A DNA stretch of 33,195 bases from Nitrospirae bacterium GWB2_47_37 (GCA_001803635.1 MHDU01000050.1:1-33195); one strand, 5' to 3'; numbered from the stretch's first letter, positions 1 through 9,670 are shown. Made by a program: numbers and translations. Notes: a model not told the origin generated them from the letters alone.

Positions 1-88
1 TGCCGGTAAATGAGAAAAAGATTTGGCAAGCAGCAGCGTAAAAACCGGACATTTTCATTTTGGTGAAAACCGGACATTTCTATTTTGG
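1..88. mobile_element. Probable end of an IS21-like insertion sequence
   Basis: Two 23-bp direct repeats lie at 41-63 and 66-88. Each runs from AAAACCGGACATTT to ATTTTGG, and they differ only at two adjacent internal bases. Short multiple terminal repeats of this type are typical of IS21-family ends. An open frame entering from the left edge stops at 41 (last residues PVNEKKIWQAAA) and could be the C-terminus of the element's last gene. The body of the element is outside the window, so the family call is an inference. Confidence 0.4.
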
Positions 89-157
89 CTTGACAATGAG
101 CCGATATTGAGTGGTAAATTTTTTTTTAATATGCTACTATATTGCAAACTATAAATG

Positions 158-166
158 TGATATACT
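158..166 (+). promoter_or_regulatory. Extended -10 promoter of the Ig-repeat protein gene
   Basis: TGATATACT fits the extended -10 pattern TGnTATAAT. It would give a leader of about 45 nt before the ATG at 218. A G-rich stretch at 206-212 could serve as a weak ribosome binding site. A second possible -35 hexamer, TTGACA at 90-95, sits right at the end of the terminal repeat and could be an outward promoter of the insertion, but I see no well-spaced -10 for it. Confidence 0.4.
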
Positions 167-217
167 TTGTCTTAATAAAATTACAATAAAATTAATCCGT
201 TACAGTGGGGGTTTTAT

Positions 218-1987
218 ATGACGAGAAAAATAGTGAGACCGCTTATTTTCCTGCAATTGATTATAGCCGTTATAACGATAATCCCTTCATTGGCTTATAC
301 CAAGGAAATTGTCGTGAAACCCGGAAAATTCGATCACTTCAATGTCTCGATGCCCGACAGGATAGTCGCCGGAGAAGAGGCATCCATAAAGATACAGGCG
401 GTCGATGTGTTCAATAATATCATTACTAATTTCGGTGAAATACAAAAGGAGTTCCATGTATCTGTTTCGGGCTCGGCTGCGGTAAAGCCGGCAGTGTTTA
501 AGTCTTCCGCCTTTGCAAACGGCGCTCTGACCGTCACGGTAACGGATAGGATTGCGGAGACCGTTAATTTATCGGTAAGGGAAAGCGGCATCACGATCCC
601 CATCATGTCTAAGGATTTTTCGGTAGTTCCCAATAAGCTGAACGCATTCTCCATAAAGGGGCCGCGCAGCGCGCAGGCGGGAGAAAGATTCGATGTGAAG
701 ATAATCGCAAAGGATTCTTTCGGCAATACCGTCATCGAGCCTATTTTAGGGAAAAACCTGAATATCATATTCAAGGGCAACGCCGATCCGAAGATCGATA
801 TGGCATCGATACCCGATTTCAAAGTCGGGGTCTGCACGATAGCCGTAACATCCCAGAAGTCAGGAGCGACGACAATCGAAGCAAAGGATCTCATAACAGG
901 AAGCATCGGGACGAGCGATAAGATCGATATAACAAGCGGTCCGGTAAATTCATTCAGGATATTCGCTCCGAAAGATGTTATAGCGGGCGAGCCTTTTGAA
1001 GTCGATATAGTTGCCATAGACCGGTTTAACAACATCGTAACCAATTACGCGACTACCGGCAGCGGCGTAACTATAACGTCATCCGGAAAACTAAAACCTT
1101 TCCCCTCGACCCTTGCGGCATACGAATTCGCGAACGGGCAGGTAAAAATCGACCTCCGTTATGACATAGCGGAAGACATAATCCTAACCGTTATCGAGAG
1201 CGGCAAGGCTCAGAAGGGCATCACCAATATAATAAAGGTCATTTCGCCGATACCTGAGAGATACGAAATTACAACTCCAGATTCGGTTGTCGCCGGGCAG
1301 AAATTTAAATTAAAAGTAACCGTCTATAATCAGCTCAGCCATGTAATAAGGAACTACAACCTTGTAGGCCCTGACGTCCTTTTGACGACAACAGGGAGCG
1401 GCATGCTGGTGCCGGACAAGATCCCGGCATCCGAGTTCATAAACGGCACTGCGGTTGTAGAGGTGCAGTATAATAAGTCCGAGTCATTCGCGATCTCTGC
1501 GTCTCCGCTGAAACAGGCTCCGGCGCCTGCGCCTGTTGCAAAAAAACCTGCGCATGCCGCCAAACCGGCCGTTACCGAGCCGGCAAAGGCTAAGAAGGCA
1601 AAAGATGAAGTAAAGAAGGATAAGGAAAAGAAGGTAAAAAAGGAAAAGAAAGAAGCAAAGTCCCTCGAGATAACAAACGTTTCACTTGTCGAGCCCAAGA
1701 AAAAATCTACGATTACTATACATATACCGAATCTCGACAGCGCGGTGAAATATAACGCGTCCACCGAGACGGCCGGCGGTAAGAAATGGATTGTGATAAA
1801 GGTAAAACCCGCGGTCAATAAGATAGATAAGGAAGTAAAGTTCGACTCCTCGTTTGTCGGCAGCGTTGTCGTGGAAGAGGATAAGAAGGAAAAAGGCACT
1901 GTTGTTGTTAAAATAGAGCAGATCAAGCCGGCACGTTTCCATATAACAAAAGAAAAAGGCTCTCTTACCGTTACGCTGAAACACTGA
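218..1987 (+). CDS. Secreted protein with four Ig-like repeats and a C-terminal AMIN-like domain
   Basis: This 589-residue protein has an N-terminal signal peptide (hydrophobic stretch about residues 8-26). Four repeats of about 103 residues start near residues 38, 141, 243 and 347. Each carries the pattern P-x4-AG-x-x-F/A-x-(V/I)-x-(I/V)-x-A-x-D-x-F-x-N-x-(I/V), as in bacterial Ig-like or invasin-type domains. The fourth repeat is the most diverged. A Pro/Ala/Lys-rich linker (about 433-481) follows, with many KK and KE pairs. The last ~108 residues are a beta-rich domain ending LTVTLK, resembling AMIN domains that localise envelope proteins such as PilQ and AmiC. An envelope-structural or peptidoglycan/pilus-associated role is inferred. 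The gene stands alone between the insertion remnant and ftsY. The exact function is not recognised. Confidence 0.75.
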   Translation: MTRKIVRPLIFLQLIIAVITIIPSLAYTKEIVVKPGKFDHFNVSMPDRIVAGEEASIKIQAVDVFNNIITNFGEIQKEFHVSVSGSAAVKPAVFKSSAFANGALTVTVTDRIAETVNLSVRESGITIPIMSKDFSVVPNKLNAFSIKGPRSAQAGERFDVKIIAKDSFGNTVIEPILGKNLNIIFKGNADPKIDMASIPDFKVGVCTIAVTSQKSGATTIEAKDLITGSIGTSDKIDITSGPVNSFRIFAPKDVIAGEPFEVDIVAIDRFNNIVTNYATTGSGVTITSSGKLKPFPSTLAAYEFANGQVKIDLRYDIAEDIILTVIESGKAQKGITNIIKVISPIPERYEITTPDSVVAGQKFKLKVTVYNQLSHVIRNYNLVGPDVLLTTTGSGMLVPDKIPASEFINGTAVVEVQYNKSESFAISASPLKQAPAPAPVAKKPAHAAKPAVTEPAKAKKAKDEVKKDKEKKVKKEKKEAKSLEITNVSLVEPKKKSTITIHIPNLDSAVKYNASTETAGGKKWIVIKVKPAVNKIDKEVKFDSSFVGSVVVEEDKKEKGTVVVKIEQIKPARFHITKEKGSLTVTLKH

Positions 1988-2005
1988 TTAAAAAACGTCA
2001 GAGCA

Positions 2006-2053
2006 GAGGAGTTAAGAGTTAAGGAGTTACAACTCCTTAACTCTTAACTCCTC
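2006..2053. repeat. Perfect 23-bp inverted repeat upstream of ftsY
   Basis: Arms at 2006-2028 and 2031-2053 are perfectly complementary with only two bases (AC) between them. Each arm is itself built from a repeated GAGTTAA-like unit. There is no T-run after either arm, so it is a poor intrinsic terminator. It ends 21 nt before the ftsY start codon and could form an mRNA hairpin or a DNA cruciform. Confidence 0.85.
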
Positions 2054-2074
2054 GCCCGTTTAACTCAAACTATC

Positions 2075-2980
2075 ATGGGATTCTTAGACAGATTAAAAAC
2101 AGGCATTGCCAAAACAAGGAAGAATATCGTCGAGAGGGTCGAGTCGATACTGCTGAACAGGGCTATCGACGACGACGTCATTGAAGAGATAGAAGAGGTG
2201 CTCATAACCTCCGATATCGGAGCCGAAGCCGCCGATAAGATAATAGGCATCCTCAGAGAAAAGGTAAAGGCAGGCGAAATAAAAAATTCGGATGACGTGA
2301 AGGCGCATCTAAAAGGAGAGATGTCCGCCCTGCTCGGCAAGTCGCAGCCGCTTGTTGTATTCGGAGAAAGACCCTTCGTAATACTTGCCGCGGGCGTAAA
2401 CGGCGTCGGCAAGACTACAACCATAGGAAAGCTCGCCTCCCGTTTCATATCCGAAGGCAATTCCGTTATATTAGCTGCTGCCGACACATTCAGGGCCGCG
2501 GCTATAGAGCAGCTTGAGATATGGGCAGACAGGACCGGCGCGGAAATAATAAAACACCGGAGCGGCTCGGACCCGGCCGCGGTTGCCTTTGACGCCGTAG
2601 AGGCCGCAAAGGCGAGGGGTGTCGATGTGGTTATCATAGATACGGCTGGAAGGCTTCATACGAAAAGCCAGCTAATGGATGAATTGAAAAAGGTTAACCG
2701 CGTCATCAAAAAATCGGCGCCTGACGCCCCTCACGAAATACTCCTTGTCGTGGATGCGACTACGGGACAGAACGCTCTTATTCAAGCCAAAATATTCAAC
2801 GAGGCAATAGGCGTTACCGGCGTTGCCCTTACAAAGCTGGACGGCACCGCAAAAGGCGGGATTATCTTCGCGATAAAAAAGGAATTGGGAATTCCGGTAA
2901 AGCTTATAGGCATAGGCGAAGGCATCGACGATTTGAAGGACTTCGATCCGGAAGACTTCGTTACTGCGCTGTTTGAGTAA
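2075..2980 (+). CDS. ftsY: Signal recognition particle receptor FtsY
   Basis: FtsY is the GTPase receptor that docks ribosome-SRP complexes at the inner membrane for co-translational insertion. The 301-residue protein has a short amphipathic N-terminus and the helical N domain (about 1-90), with no long acidic A domain. The GTPase G domain follows: P-loop [10 protein letters not shown] at 107-116, [22 protein letters not shown] and the closing [17 protein letters not shown] motif. The start fits family N-termini (MGFLDRLK). No Shine-Dalgarno sequence precedes it. The immediate upstream region is the right arm of a perfect palindrome. Its last 20 nt overlap the 3' end of accA on the other strand. 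Confidence 0.97.
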   Translation: MGFLDRLKTGIAKTRKNIVERVESILLNRAIDDDVIEEIEEVLITSDIGAEAADKIIGILREKVKAGEIKNSDDVKAHLKGEMSALLGKSQPLVVFGERPFVILAAGVNGVGKTTTIGKLASRFISEGNSVILAAADTFRAAAIEQLEIWADRTGAEIIKHRSGSDPAAVAFDAVEAAKARGVDVVIIDTAGRLHTKSQLMDELKKVNRVIKKSAPDAPHEILLVVDATTGQNALIQAKIFNEAIGVTGVALTKLDGTAKGGIIFAIKKELGIPVKLIGIGEGIDDLKDFDPEDFVTALFE

Positions 2981-3938
2981 GGCTGCCGATTTTTCTTATC
3001 TTCTTATATCTATCTTCTATGAGCTTTGAAGCGCTTTTCGACTGCAACGGTTCGAGCGCCTTAAAAATATATTCGACTATCTTCTTAGCCGTTGTCTCAG
3101 GTTCCCTATTGGCGCCTCCGAGCGGCTCCGGAATTATGTCGTCGATAATTTTAAAGGACTTAAGATCTTCGGCGGTGAGTTTCAAAGAGTCAGCCGCTCT
3201 CGAGAAATCCTCGGGGCCGAGTTCCCCGTTTTTTCTCCATAAAATAGCCGCGCACCCCTCGGGCGAAATCACGGAATATACGGAATGTTCCAGCATGTAG
3301 AGCCTGTCCGCAACGCTCAGCGCGAGGGCGCCGCCGCTTCCGCCTTCTCCTATTACCACGGCGATTACAGGCGTTTTCAGCCTCGACATTTCCATTAGGC
3401 TTACAGCTATCGCTTCTCCCTGACCGCGCTCTTCCGCCCCAATTCCGGGATATGCGCCGGGAGTATCGATAAAGGTTATAACGGGCATTTTGAACCTCTC
3501 CGCAAGCTTCATCAGCCTGAGGGCCTTCCTGTACCCTTCGGGATTGGGCTGCCCGAAATTTCTGTATATCCTTTCCTTTGTGCCTCTTCCCTTTTGATGG
3601 CCTATAATAACCATCGGAACGCCGTTAATCTTTCCGACCCCACCCACAATAGCGGGGTCATCGCCGAATCTCCTGTCTCCGTGCAGCTCGATGAAGTCCT
3701 CCGCAATAATGCCGATATAATCGAGAGTATACGGCCTCTCGGGATGGCGGGCTATAAGGGTTTTTTGCCATGGGGTGAGATTCGAGAATATCTCGGAGCG
3801 CAGATCCTTCGCCTTTTTTTCGAGACGCTTTATTTCGGATGCTATATCTATTTCCGTGCCGTCCGAAAGCTTCCTCAGCTCTTCGATCTTAGTCTCGAGT
3901 TCTTCGAGAGGTTTTTCAAAATCGAGATAATAACTCAT
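2961..3938 (-). CDS. accA: Acetyl-CoA carboxylase carboxyltransferase subunit alpha
   Basis: AccA with AccD forms the carboxyltransferase that moves CO2 from biotin to acetyl-CoA to make malonyl-CoA for fatty acid synthesis. The protein is 325 residues, normal for the family. It starts with the coiled N-terminal segment typical of AccA ([18 protein letters not shown]) and contains the crotonase-fold signatures [18 protein letters not shown] and [14 protein letters not shown]. Its ATG overlaps the dnaE stop as ATGA (3935-3938), so translation is probably coupled to dnaE. A dnaE-accA pair is common in bacteria. Confidence 0.97.
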   Translation of the reverse strand: MSYYLDFEKPLEELETKIEELRKLSDGTEIDIASEIKRLEKKAKDLRSEIFSNLTPWQKTLIARHPERPYTLDYIGIIAEDFIELHGDRRFGDDPAIVGGVGKINGVPMVIIGHQKGRGTKERIYRNFGQPNPEGYRKALRLMKLAERFKMPVITFIDTPGAYPGIGAEERGQGEAIAVSLMEMSRLKTPVIAVVIGEGGSGGALALSVADRLYMLEHSVYSVISPEGCAAILWRKNGELGPEDFSRAADSLKLTAEDLKSFKIIDDIIPEPLGGANREPETTAKKIVEYIFKALEPLQSKSASKLIEDRYKKIRKIGSLTQTAQ

Positions 3939-6900
3939 AATATCCTTACAGTTTCTCCGGTTATTTTTTCCGCTTCAAAGGCAAAGTTGCCGGCCGGCTG
4001 AAGCCGGGATGCTATAATAACACAATATTCGGGAAGATAGAATTTAAAAGATACGCTGTCTTTGCCGTTCGGGGCGTCTCCGAGCAGTTTTTTTATCGTA
4101 ACGAGCTTTTCGGCGGTTTCTTTAAAATCACCGCACCTGAGCGCCACCTCATACTTCGTGCTGATCTCCATTTCCGTCAGATTCTGTATTTCCCGCGCCA
4201 TAACCTTCGCGCCTTTTTCGGACTTGAATACCTGACCGCGTATTATAACCAGGTTGCCCTTTTTCAGGATGTCAGTGCTTTTTTTATAAAGGTCGGGGAA
4301 TACAAGCATATCGCAGCGCCCGGTTTCATCCTCCATGGTCAAATAAGCCGTAATGCCCTTCTCTTTTGCCTTGCTTTTCATCTCGCTTATAATCCCGGCA
4401 ACGCATACATCCGCCCTCTCGTCTTTTTCTTCCACATAGGATAACGGAACAATATCCATAGACGATAATGTTTTCCTGTATCTTGTAAGAGGATGTCCCG
4501 ATATGTAAAAACCGAGAGACTCCTTCTCATTATTCAACAATGTATTCTCGTCCCACGGCTTGACGGCTTCGTCTAAAATGCCGCCTTCTCCGAACAGCCC
4601 CGGACCGAAGCCGTTCGCCCTCGATGAGGATACAAGCGTATCCATAGCCTTTGCCCTTGCCGTAAACCTGTTATCCGGATAAATGGAGTCAAAGGCCCCT
4701 GCCTTAATAAGGCTTTCCGTTACCTTCTTATTCACCTTTTTATTATCGATCCTCGACATGAAGTCCTCGAAGGTTTCGAATTTTTTGCCTTCCCTCTCTT
4801 CCAAGATTATTTCTATTGCCGCAGTGCCCACCCCTTTTACCGCTTCGAGGCCGAACCGGACGCGGCTTCCGACTATCTTGAATTCCCTTTCGCTCTCGTT
4901 GATGTCCGGAGGTAATATCGAGATGGACATGTTCCTGCATTCATTTATGAGCTTGACTATTTTGTCCGTATCCCCCATGTCTACGCTCAGGTTTGCGGTC
5001 ATGAATTCGACGGGATAATGCGTTTTCAGGTATGCCGTCTGATACGCCACGTAGGCGTAGGCGGCCGAATGGGATTTGTTAAAGCCGTATCTCGCAAACG
5101 GTTCCATGATTTCGAACAGCTTTCGGGCCTTCCCCTCGGAAAATCCGTTTGCGACAGCGCCTTTTACAAAGACCTCCTTCTGCTCCTCCATCTCCTCCTG
5201 CTTCTTTTTCCCCATCGCCCTTCGCAGGATATCGGCCTGCCCCATCGAAAATCCGGCTATTTTATTGGCGATCATCATGACCTGCTCCTGATAAATAATG
5301 ATCCCGTAGGTTTCGTCGAGGAGTTCCTTCAGTTGAGGCAGCTCGTATTCTACATTTGTTTCGCCTTTTTTCCTTTTTATAAAGTCGTCTATCCACGCCA
5401 TCGGCCCGGGCCGGTAAAGGGCGACAAGCGCTATGAGGTCTTCGAACCTGTTAGGCTGCATTCTGACGAGGATGTCCCTCATGCCGGAACTTTCGAGCTG
5501 GAATATCCCGGTGGTTTCTCCCGAGCTTAAAAGCCTGTATGTCTTTTCGTCAGCGATAGGGATCCCGGAAAGGACTATGTCGCCGCCCTGTTGTTTTATG
5601 TAATCCACGGTCTTTTCGAGCACGGTCAGCGTTTTTAATCCCAGAAAATCGAATTTTAAAAGCCCTACGCTCTCCACGGCGCCCATATCGAATTGGGTGG
5701 TAACGGTATTTTCCGAAGGGTTTTTATAAAGGGGCATAAAATCCGTCAACGGCTTCGGCGCTATGACGACTCCAGCCGCGTGTGTGCCTGCGTGCCTCGA
5801 CAAGCCTTCGAGCCTTTGAGCTATATCGAGCAGTTCCTTCACGGTCGGGTTGGTGTCATACAATTCTTTTAACTGCGGCTCTACCTTCAGGGAATCGCCG
5901 ATGCTTATGTTGTGTCCGGGCACGAGCTTGGCTATTTTATCGACCTCGGCGTATGGAATATCCATTACCCTTCCAACATCTCTTATCGCGGCTTTTGCGG
6001 CCATTGTTCCGAATGTGATTATCTGCGTGACGTGGTCGCTGCCGTATTTTTCCCCGACGTAATTTATGACCTCTCCCCTCCTGTCCTTGCAAAAATCAAC
6101 GTCGATATCCGGCATGCTGATCCTTTCCGGATTAAGAAACCTTTCGAAGAGAAGATTGTATTTAAGGGGGTCTATTTCCGTTATATCGAGGCAATACGCA
6201 ACGAGACTTCCGGCTGCGGAGCCCCTGCCGGGGCCGACGGGTATGCGGTTTTTTCTCGCGTAACTTATAAAATCCCAGACTATGAGGAAATAGGAGGAAT
6301 ATCCCATCTTTTTTATTACCCGAAGCTCCAGCTTGAGCCTGTCGAGATAGTTTGCCGGCGGATTCCCGCTGAATTTGGCCTTCAGTCCCTCCGCGGCAAG
6401 ACCTTCGAGATACAAATCAGGCGAAACGCCGTTGGGCAGGTCATATTTCGGCAACAGGCTCTTTCCGAGCGTAAAATCGAAATTGCACCGCTCGGCAATT
6501 GCGCGGGTATTCAGTATCGCCTCGGGCATGTCCCTGAATGCGTGCTTCATCTCATCCGGAGACCTGAAGTAGAACTCATCCGTAGACATCCTCAGGCGTT
6601 TTTCGTCCTTAACGGTCTTGCCGGTCTGTATGCAGAGGAGTATGTCATGGGCCTTTGCATCCTCTTTCCTGAGATAGTGGCAGTCGTTAGTCGCAACGAG
6701 CGGGATATGGAGTTCCCGCGAAAGCTCAGCTAAGAGTTTATTCGCCTCTTCCTGCTCCGGCATGCCGTTATGCTGTATCTCGAAATAGAAATTTTCAGGG
6801 CCGAGCATATTTTTATATAGAAGCGCTGCTTTACGCGCCTTTTCTTTATTGCCGATCCTGAGATAATAGGGAATTTCGCCTTTGATGCATGCGGTAAGGC

Positions 6901-7327
6901 CGATAAGCCCGCCGCTGTGCTGTTCGAGCAGGTCTTTGTCTATTCGTGGCTTGTAATAAAAGCCCTCCAGATAAGCCTTTGTAACGAGAGTTGAGAGGTT
7001 TTTATACCCGGCGCTGTCGCGCGCCAGCAATATAAGGTGGAATGCCGCAGCCTCTTCGGAAAGGCCGTTGTCGATGGTTGTTTTCGACCTGTCGAACCTG
7101 CTGTTGGGGGCGACGTACACTTCGCAGCCTATAATGGGCTTGATGCCCTTTTTCATCGCTTTTTTATAAAAATCTATAACGCCGAAGAGATTGCCGTGAT
7201 CGGTGATTGCGACTGCAGGCATTTTATAGGCGGACGCCTGTTCAACAAGCTCGTCTATTTTTATGGCGCCGTCCAGAAGGCTGTATTCAGTATGCAAATG
7301 GAGGGGGACGAAATCAGAGTGCTGCAT
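3935..7327 (-). CDS. dnaE: DNA polymerase III subunit alpha
   Basis: This is the replicative polymerase catalytic subunit, 1130 residues and full length for DnaE. An N-terminal PHP domain starts at once with HLHTEYS and DHGN metal-site motifs. The polymerase catalytic motif PDIDVDF is at 406-412 (Asp407 and Asp409). Later come the palm and fingers motifs ([18 protein letters not shown]), tandem helix-hairpin-helix segments and an OB-fold near the C-terminus ([10 protein letters not shown]...[12 protein letters not shown]). No intein or 3'-5' exonuclease domain is visible. It is the first gene of an operon with accA. The start codon lies 6 nt after a -10 box with no ribosome binding site, so the transcript may be leaderless. 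Confidence 0.97.
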   Translation of the reverse strand: MQHSDFVPLHLHTEYSLLDGAIKIDELVEQASAYKMPAVAITDHGNLFGVIDFYKKAMKKGIKPIIGCEVYVAPNSRFDRSKTTIDNGLSEEAAAFHLILLARDSAGYKNLSTLVTKAYLEGFYYKPRIDKDLLEQHSGGLIGLTACIKGEIPYYLRIGNKEKARKAALLYKNMLGPENFYFEIQHNGMPEQEEANKLLAELSRELHIPLVATNDCHYLRKEDAKAHDILLCIQTGKTVKDEKRLRMSTDEFYFRSPDEMKHAFRDMPEAILNTRAIAERCNFDFTLGKSLLPKYDLPNGVSPDLYLEGLAAEGLKAKFSGNPPANYLDRLKLELRVIKKMGYSSYFLIVWDFISYARKNRIPVGPGRGSAAGSLVAYCLDITEIDPLKYNLLFERFLNPERISMPDIDVDFCKDRRGEVINYVGEKYGSDHVTQIITFGTMAAKAAIRDVGRVMDIPYAEVDKIAKLVPGHNISIGDSLKVEPQLKELYDTNPTVKELLDIAQRLEGLSRHAGTHAAGVVIAPKPLTDFMPLYKNPSENTVTTQFDMGAVESVGLLKFDFLGLKTLTVLEKTVDYIKQQGGDIVLSGIPIADEKTYRLLSSGETTGIFQLESSGMRDILVRMQPNRFEDLIALVALYRPGPMAWIDDFIKRKKGETNVEYELPQLKELLDETYGIIIYQEQVMMIANKIAGFSMGQADILRRAMGKKKQEEMEEQKEVFVKGAVANGFSEGKARKLFEIMEPFARYGFNKSHSAAYAYVAYQTAYLKTHYPVEFMTANLSVDMGDTDKIVKLINECRNMSISILPPDINESEREFKIVGSRVRFGLEAVKGVGTAAIEIILEEREGKKFETFEDFMSRIDNKKVNKKVTESLIKAGAFDSIYPDNRFTARAKAMDTLVSSSRANGFGPGLFGEGGILDEAVKPWDENTLLNNEKESLGFYISGHPLTRYRKTLSSMDIVPLSYVEEKDERADVCVAGIISEMKSKAKEKGITAYLTMEDETGRCDMLVFPDLYKKSTDILKKGNLVIIRGQVFKSEKGAKVMAREIQNLTEMEISTKYEVALRCGDFKETAEKLVTIKKLLGDAPNGKDSVSFKFYLPEYCVIIASRLQPAGNFAFEAEKITGETVRIL

Positions 7328-7333
7328 GGGGAA

Positions 7334-7363
7334 ATTTTACCCCTATAAAGCAGGTTTAGTCAA
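7334..7363 (-). promoter_or_regulatory. dnaE-accA promoter
   Basis: On the minus strand TTGACT (7358-7363) and TAAAAT (7334-7339) are separated by 18 bp. The dnaE ATG begins 6 nt after the -10 box, so transcription would start at or next to the start codon. The left arm of repeat copy A begins at 7369, directly upstream of the -35. Confidence 0.6.
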
Positions 7364-7368
7364 TTTTT

Positions 7369-7510
7369 ATTCAAAGCTGAAGACAAAGCATTTCTGCTTC
7401 ATTCTCGGAAGGCATCCAGCCTTCCTCCGAAGCTGCGCCAGCCCGCTTAAACATCCATGTTACGCTTGGACTGCCGAAGTCGCTTCAATACTTTGTCTTC
7501 AGCTTTGAAT
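7369..7510. repeat. Structured palindromic repeat, copy A
   Basis: This 142-bp element has perfect 20-bp terminal inverted repeats at 7369-7388 and 7491-7510. On the minus strand the outer helix extends four more pairs, including one G-U. Inside, on the minus strand, are CAGUCC/GGGCUG enclosing AACAU/AUGUU, and a separate hairpin GGAAGGC/GCCUUCC. The interior is about 85-90 percent identical by eye to copy B at 16133-16264 in reverse orientation. Several differences are compensatory. The element fills the space between the divergent dnaE and kinase promoters. Size and folding resemble ERIC-type intergenic repeats or MITEs, but I do not recognise the sequence. Confidence 0.85.
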
Positions 7511-7520
7511 GTGCTATTCT
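7493..7520 (+). promoter_or_regulatory. Promoter of the APS-kinase-like gene, -35 inside repeat arm
   Basis: The extended -10 TGCTATTCT lies at 7512-7520. TTGTCT at 7493-7498, inside the right arm of repeat copy A, is 16 bp upstream of TATTCT and could be the -35. The ATG at 7528 follows the -10 by 7 nt and no Shine-Dalgarno is present, so the message would be essentially leaderless. Confidence 0.45.
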
Positions 7521-7527
7521 TTAAATT

Positions 7528-8058
7528 ATGAACGGATTTGTCGTATGGATAACGGGTCTGCCGGGAAGCGGCAAGAGCACAATTGCCGACGGCATAAAAG
7601 AACGGTTCCCGGAGTTCGTCATTCTCAGGATGGATGAACTGAGGAAGATAGTTACGCCCTATCCTGCCTACTCAGAGCAGGAAAGGGAACTTGTCTACCG
7701 TGTCATTGTCTATACAGCTAAGACGATATCGGAACTCGGGCATAATGTGATCATTGACGCAACAGGAAATATGAGGCGGTGGAGGGAGCTTGCGAGGCAT
7801 CTTATTCCCAGCTTTGCCGAGATTTACCTTAAATGTCCAATCAAGACCTGTATCGAGCGGGAAATATCGCGTAAAGAGACCCGCGGCGCGCCTAAGGATA
7901 TTTATAAAAAGGGCAGGGAAGGCCGGCCTGTGCCGGGGATGAGCGTCCCTTATGAGGAGCCTTTAAATCCGGAACTAATGATAGAAACGGATACGACCTC
8001 TATTGAAGAGGCCGTATCCGTTATTACCGGTTTTCTGTCTTGCGTTATTCGAACTTAA
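7528..8058 (+). CDS. Adenylylsulfate kinase-like protein
   Basis: This 176-residue P-loop kinase has GLPGSGKST at residues 10-18. The C-terminal half carries the APS-kinase pattern: an LKCPIKTC strand, then IYKKGREG, and [16 protein letters not shown] in place of the usual FTGIDDPYEPPxxPE. This points to the CysC family, which phosphorylates adenylylsulfate to PAPS. The usual GDxxR substrate motif after the first strand appears only as RMDELRK, and no sulfate-assimilation genes are nearby, so the substrate is uncertain. It is a single-gene unit with a near-leaderless start. Its last 14 nt overlap the 3' end of the convergent chemoreceptor gene, and the shared hairpin at 7986-8022 lies inside its coding sequence. 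Confidence 0.75.
   Translation: MNGFVVWITGLPGSGKSTIADGIKERFPEFVILRMDELRKIVTPYPAYSEQERELVYRVIVYTAKTISELGHNVIIDATGNMRRWRELARHLIPSFAEIYLKCPIKTCIEREISRKETRGAPKDIYKKGREGRPVPGMSVPYEEPLNPELMIETDTTSIEEAVSVITGFLSCVIRT
7986..8022. terminator. Hairpin, possible bidirectional terminator
   Basis: Arms of 16 bp (7986-8001 and 8007-8022, one mismatch) flank the 5-nt loop ATTGA. The sequence after it on the plus strand is T-rich but lacks a clean run of Ts. It sits inside the 3' end of the kinase gene, just before the overlapping convergent stop codons, where a terminator serving both genes would be expected. Confidence 0.45.
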
Positions 8059-9670
8059 ATTCGTCTACCGTGCCTTTGAGCCGCACCGAAAGGCTGTTAA
8101 GCCCTTCGAATATCTTTTGCAGGTTTTCGGTTGATTCCTGCGTCTTTTTGGCAATCAGCGAGATGTCTTCGATATTCCTCGCTATCTCTTCCGATGCGGC
8201 CGACTGCTGCTCGACCGAGGCCGCTATCTGAGATATTTCATCGGCTGTTTTCTGAACGGAGCTTACGATGCTGCCGAGGGATTGCTTCGCCGTCTCCATA
8301 AAGGAAACGCCGTCCGTTACATGGGTAAGCGCCTTTTCCATCGAATGCGCTGTCTGTCCTGAATCGTCCTGCACGGCCCGTATTCTGCCGGAGATTTCTG
8401 TAGTCGCCTTCATTGTGCGCTCCGCGAGTTTTCTTACTTCGTCGGCTACTACGGCAAAACCCCGTCCCTGCTCGCCCGCCCTTGCAGCCTCGATAGCCGC
8501 GTTAAGGGCAAGGAGGTTTGTCTGGTCGGCTATATCGCTGATTACGGAAACGATCTCTCCTATTTCGGTCACCCGCGAGTTGAGTCTTCCTATCATGGAT
8601 GCCAGTTCCTGCGTCGCATCCCCTGCCGAATTTATCTTATCGACCGATTGGCCGACAACGTCCCTCCCCTTATTAGCCACATTTATGGCGTCGCGCGCGG
8701 AATCCGAGGCTGAAGAACTGTTCTTTGCGATCTCGGTTACCGTCTGGGACATCTCTTCCGCCGCAGCCGCGATCTGGGCAGCCTGCTGCGCCTGTTTGTT
8801 AGTGCCGTCCACTGTTTCTTCAACCGCTGTTTTAAGCACGCCTGCGCTGTTCGAGAGGTCGGTTGCCGCCCGCGCAACGTTTCTCATGGAATCCGCGAGT
8901 TGTCCGGACATCCTGTTTATGGATTCCGACAGCTTTCCGATGTCGTCGCGGAACTTTACCTGAAGTCTCTTTCTGAAATCTTTATGCGCTGCGTCTTCTA
9001 CTACGTTTATCACATTTTCCATCGGCTTGCTGAGGGATACGCTGAGAACGAAATATATTAAGGCAATACTCGCTATGGAAAGCAAAACAGTAATGACCGC
9101 TATAAGGATTACTGTTCTAACCACGGCGCCTTCCGTCTTTTTAATGGAATCGCTCATTCGGATGGCGCCGATGACGTCGCCTTCCTTTACGCCTTCGGAG
9201 TGGCAGTTGATGCAGTTTGTTCCCATGTAATCTTTAACGTTTACGTAAGGAAATACTCCGGTTAAATAGGTTTCGCCTTTGATCTTTTCGAGCTTAAATG
9301 CAGGCTTTCCGGTTTTAAACACCTCTTTTTCCAATTCGCCCTTCGGGTATTCATCGGCAGGTTTTTTGCCGTATTGCTTGTCCAGCAGCTCGCCCCAGAT
9401 CATCCTTACAGGGAGCATTTTATTCATATGTTCGAGGAAGGGTTTTTTGTTATCCGCAAGCATGCCTGTAGTCATGTAGCCCGTCATAACTCCGAATACG
9501 GTTTCGGACATGCGGGTCAGGTCTTCCTTACTTTTCTCGATAGAAAGTTCTTTTACCTTCATTCCCATCCATGTACTGTTGGCAATGCCGATAGTGATCA
9601 TAATGACGATGACCGGAATCATAAGCTTCCATCTAATGGTCAGACTTTTGATTTTTTCCAACGCATCCAT
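8045..9670 (-). CDS. Methyl-accepting chemotaxis protein with periplasmic c-type heme motif
   Basis: This 541-residue transmembrane chemoreceptor has TM1 at about 15-33 and TM2 at about 184-211, with a periplasmic domain between them. Near its end the domain has one c-type heme attachment motif, CINCH (153-157), in a DUF3365/Tll0287-like context ([11 protein letters not shown]). A HAMP domain follows TM2. The cytoplasmic signalling hairpin has the conserved tip [28 protein letters not shown] and [15 protein letters not shown]. The role inferred is sensing redox state or a heme ligand and signalling to CheA. An upstream in-frame ATG at 9691 is possible, but GGGGGAGG sits just before the ATG at 9670, so I chose the latter. 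No che genes lie nearby. Confidence 0.93.
   Translation of the reverse strand: MDALEKIKSLTIRWKLMIPVIVIMITIGIANSTWMGMKVKELSIEKSKEDLTRMSETVFGVMTGYMTTGMLADNKKPFLEHMNKMLPVRMIWGELLDKQYGKKPADEYPKGELEKEVFKTGKPAFKLEKIKGETYLTGVFPYVNVKDYMGTNCINCHSEGVKEGDVIGAIRMSDSIKKTEGAVVRTVILIAVITVLLSIASIALIYFVLSVSLSKPMENVINVVEDAAHKDFRKRLQVKFRDDIGKLSESINRMSGQLADSMRNVARAATDLSNSAGVLKTAVEETVDGTNKQAQQAAQIAAAAEEMSQTVTEIAKNSSSASDSARDAINVANKGRDVVGQSVDKINSAGDATQELASMIGRLNSRVTEIGEIVSVISDIADQTNLLALNAAIEAARAGEQGRGFAVVADEVRKLAERTMKATTEISGRIRAVQDDSGQTAHSMEKALTHVTDGVSFMETAKQSLGSIVSSVQKTADEISQIAASVEQQSAASEEIARNIEDISLIAKKTQESTENLQKIFEGLNSLSVRLKGTVDEFKFE

Noticed and set aside
334-1044. Long minus-strand open frame inside the Ig-repeat gene
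   Set aside because: It is antisense to a gene with clear signal peptide and repeats, has low-complexity Ser/Thr/Pro/Ile composition typical of shadow frames, and has no ribosome binding site.
2006-2053. Rho-independent terminator of the Ig-repeat gene
   Set aside because: The stem is AT-rich with only two loop bases and no T-tract on either side, so I list it as a palindrome instead.
5912-6733. 273-codon plus-strand open frame inside dnaE
   Set aside because: It is antisense to the conserved polymerase core and shows no recognisable domain.
7369-7510. Integron attC site
   Set aside because: The length and palindromic fold fit, but the ends lack the GTTRRRY/RYYYAAC core boxes, the arms are perfectly paired without extrahelical bases, and no integrase or cassette array is present.
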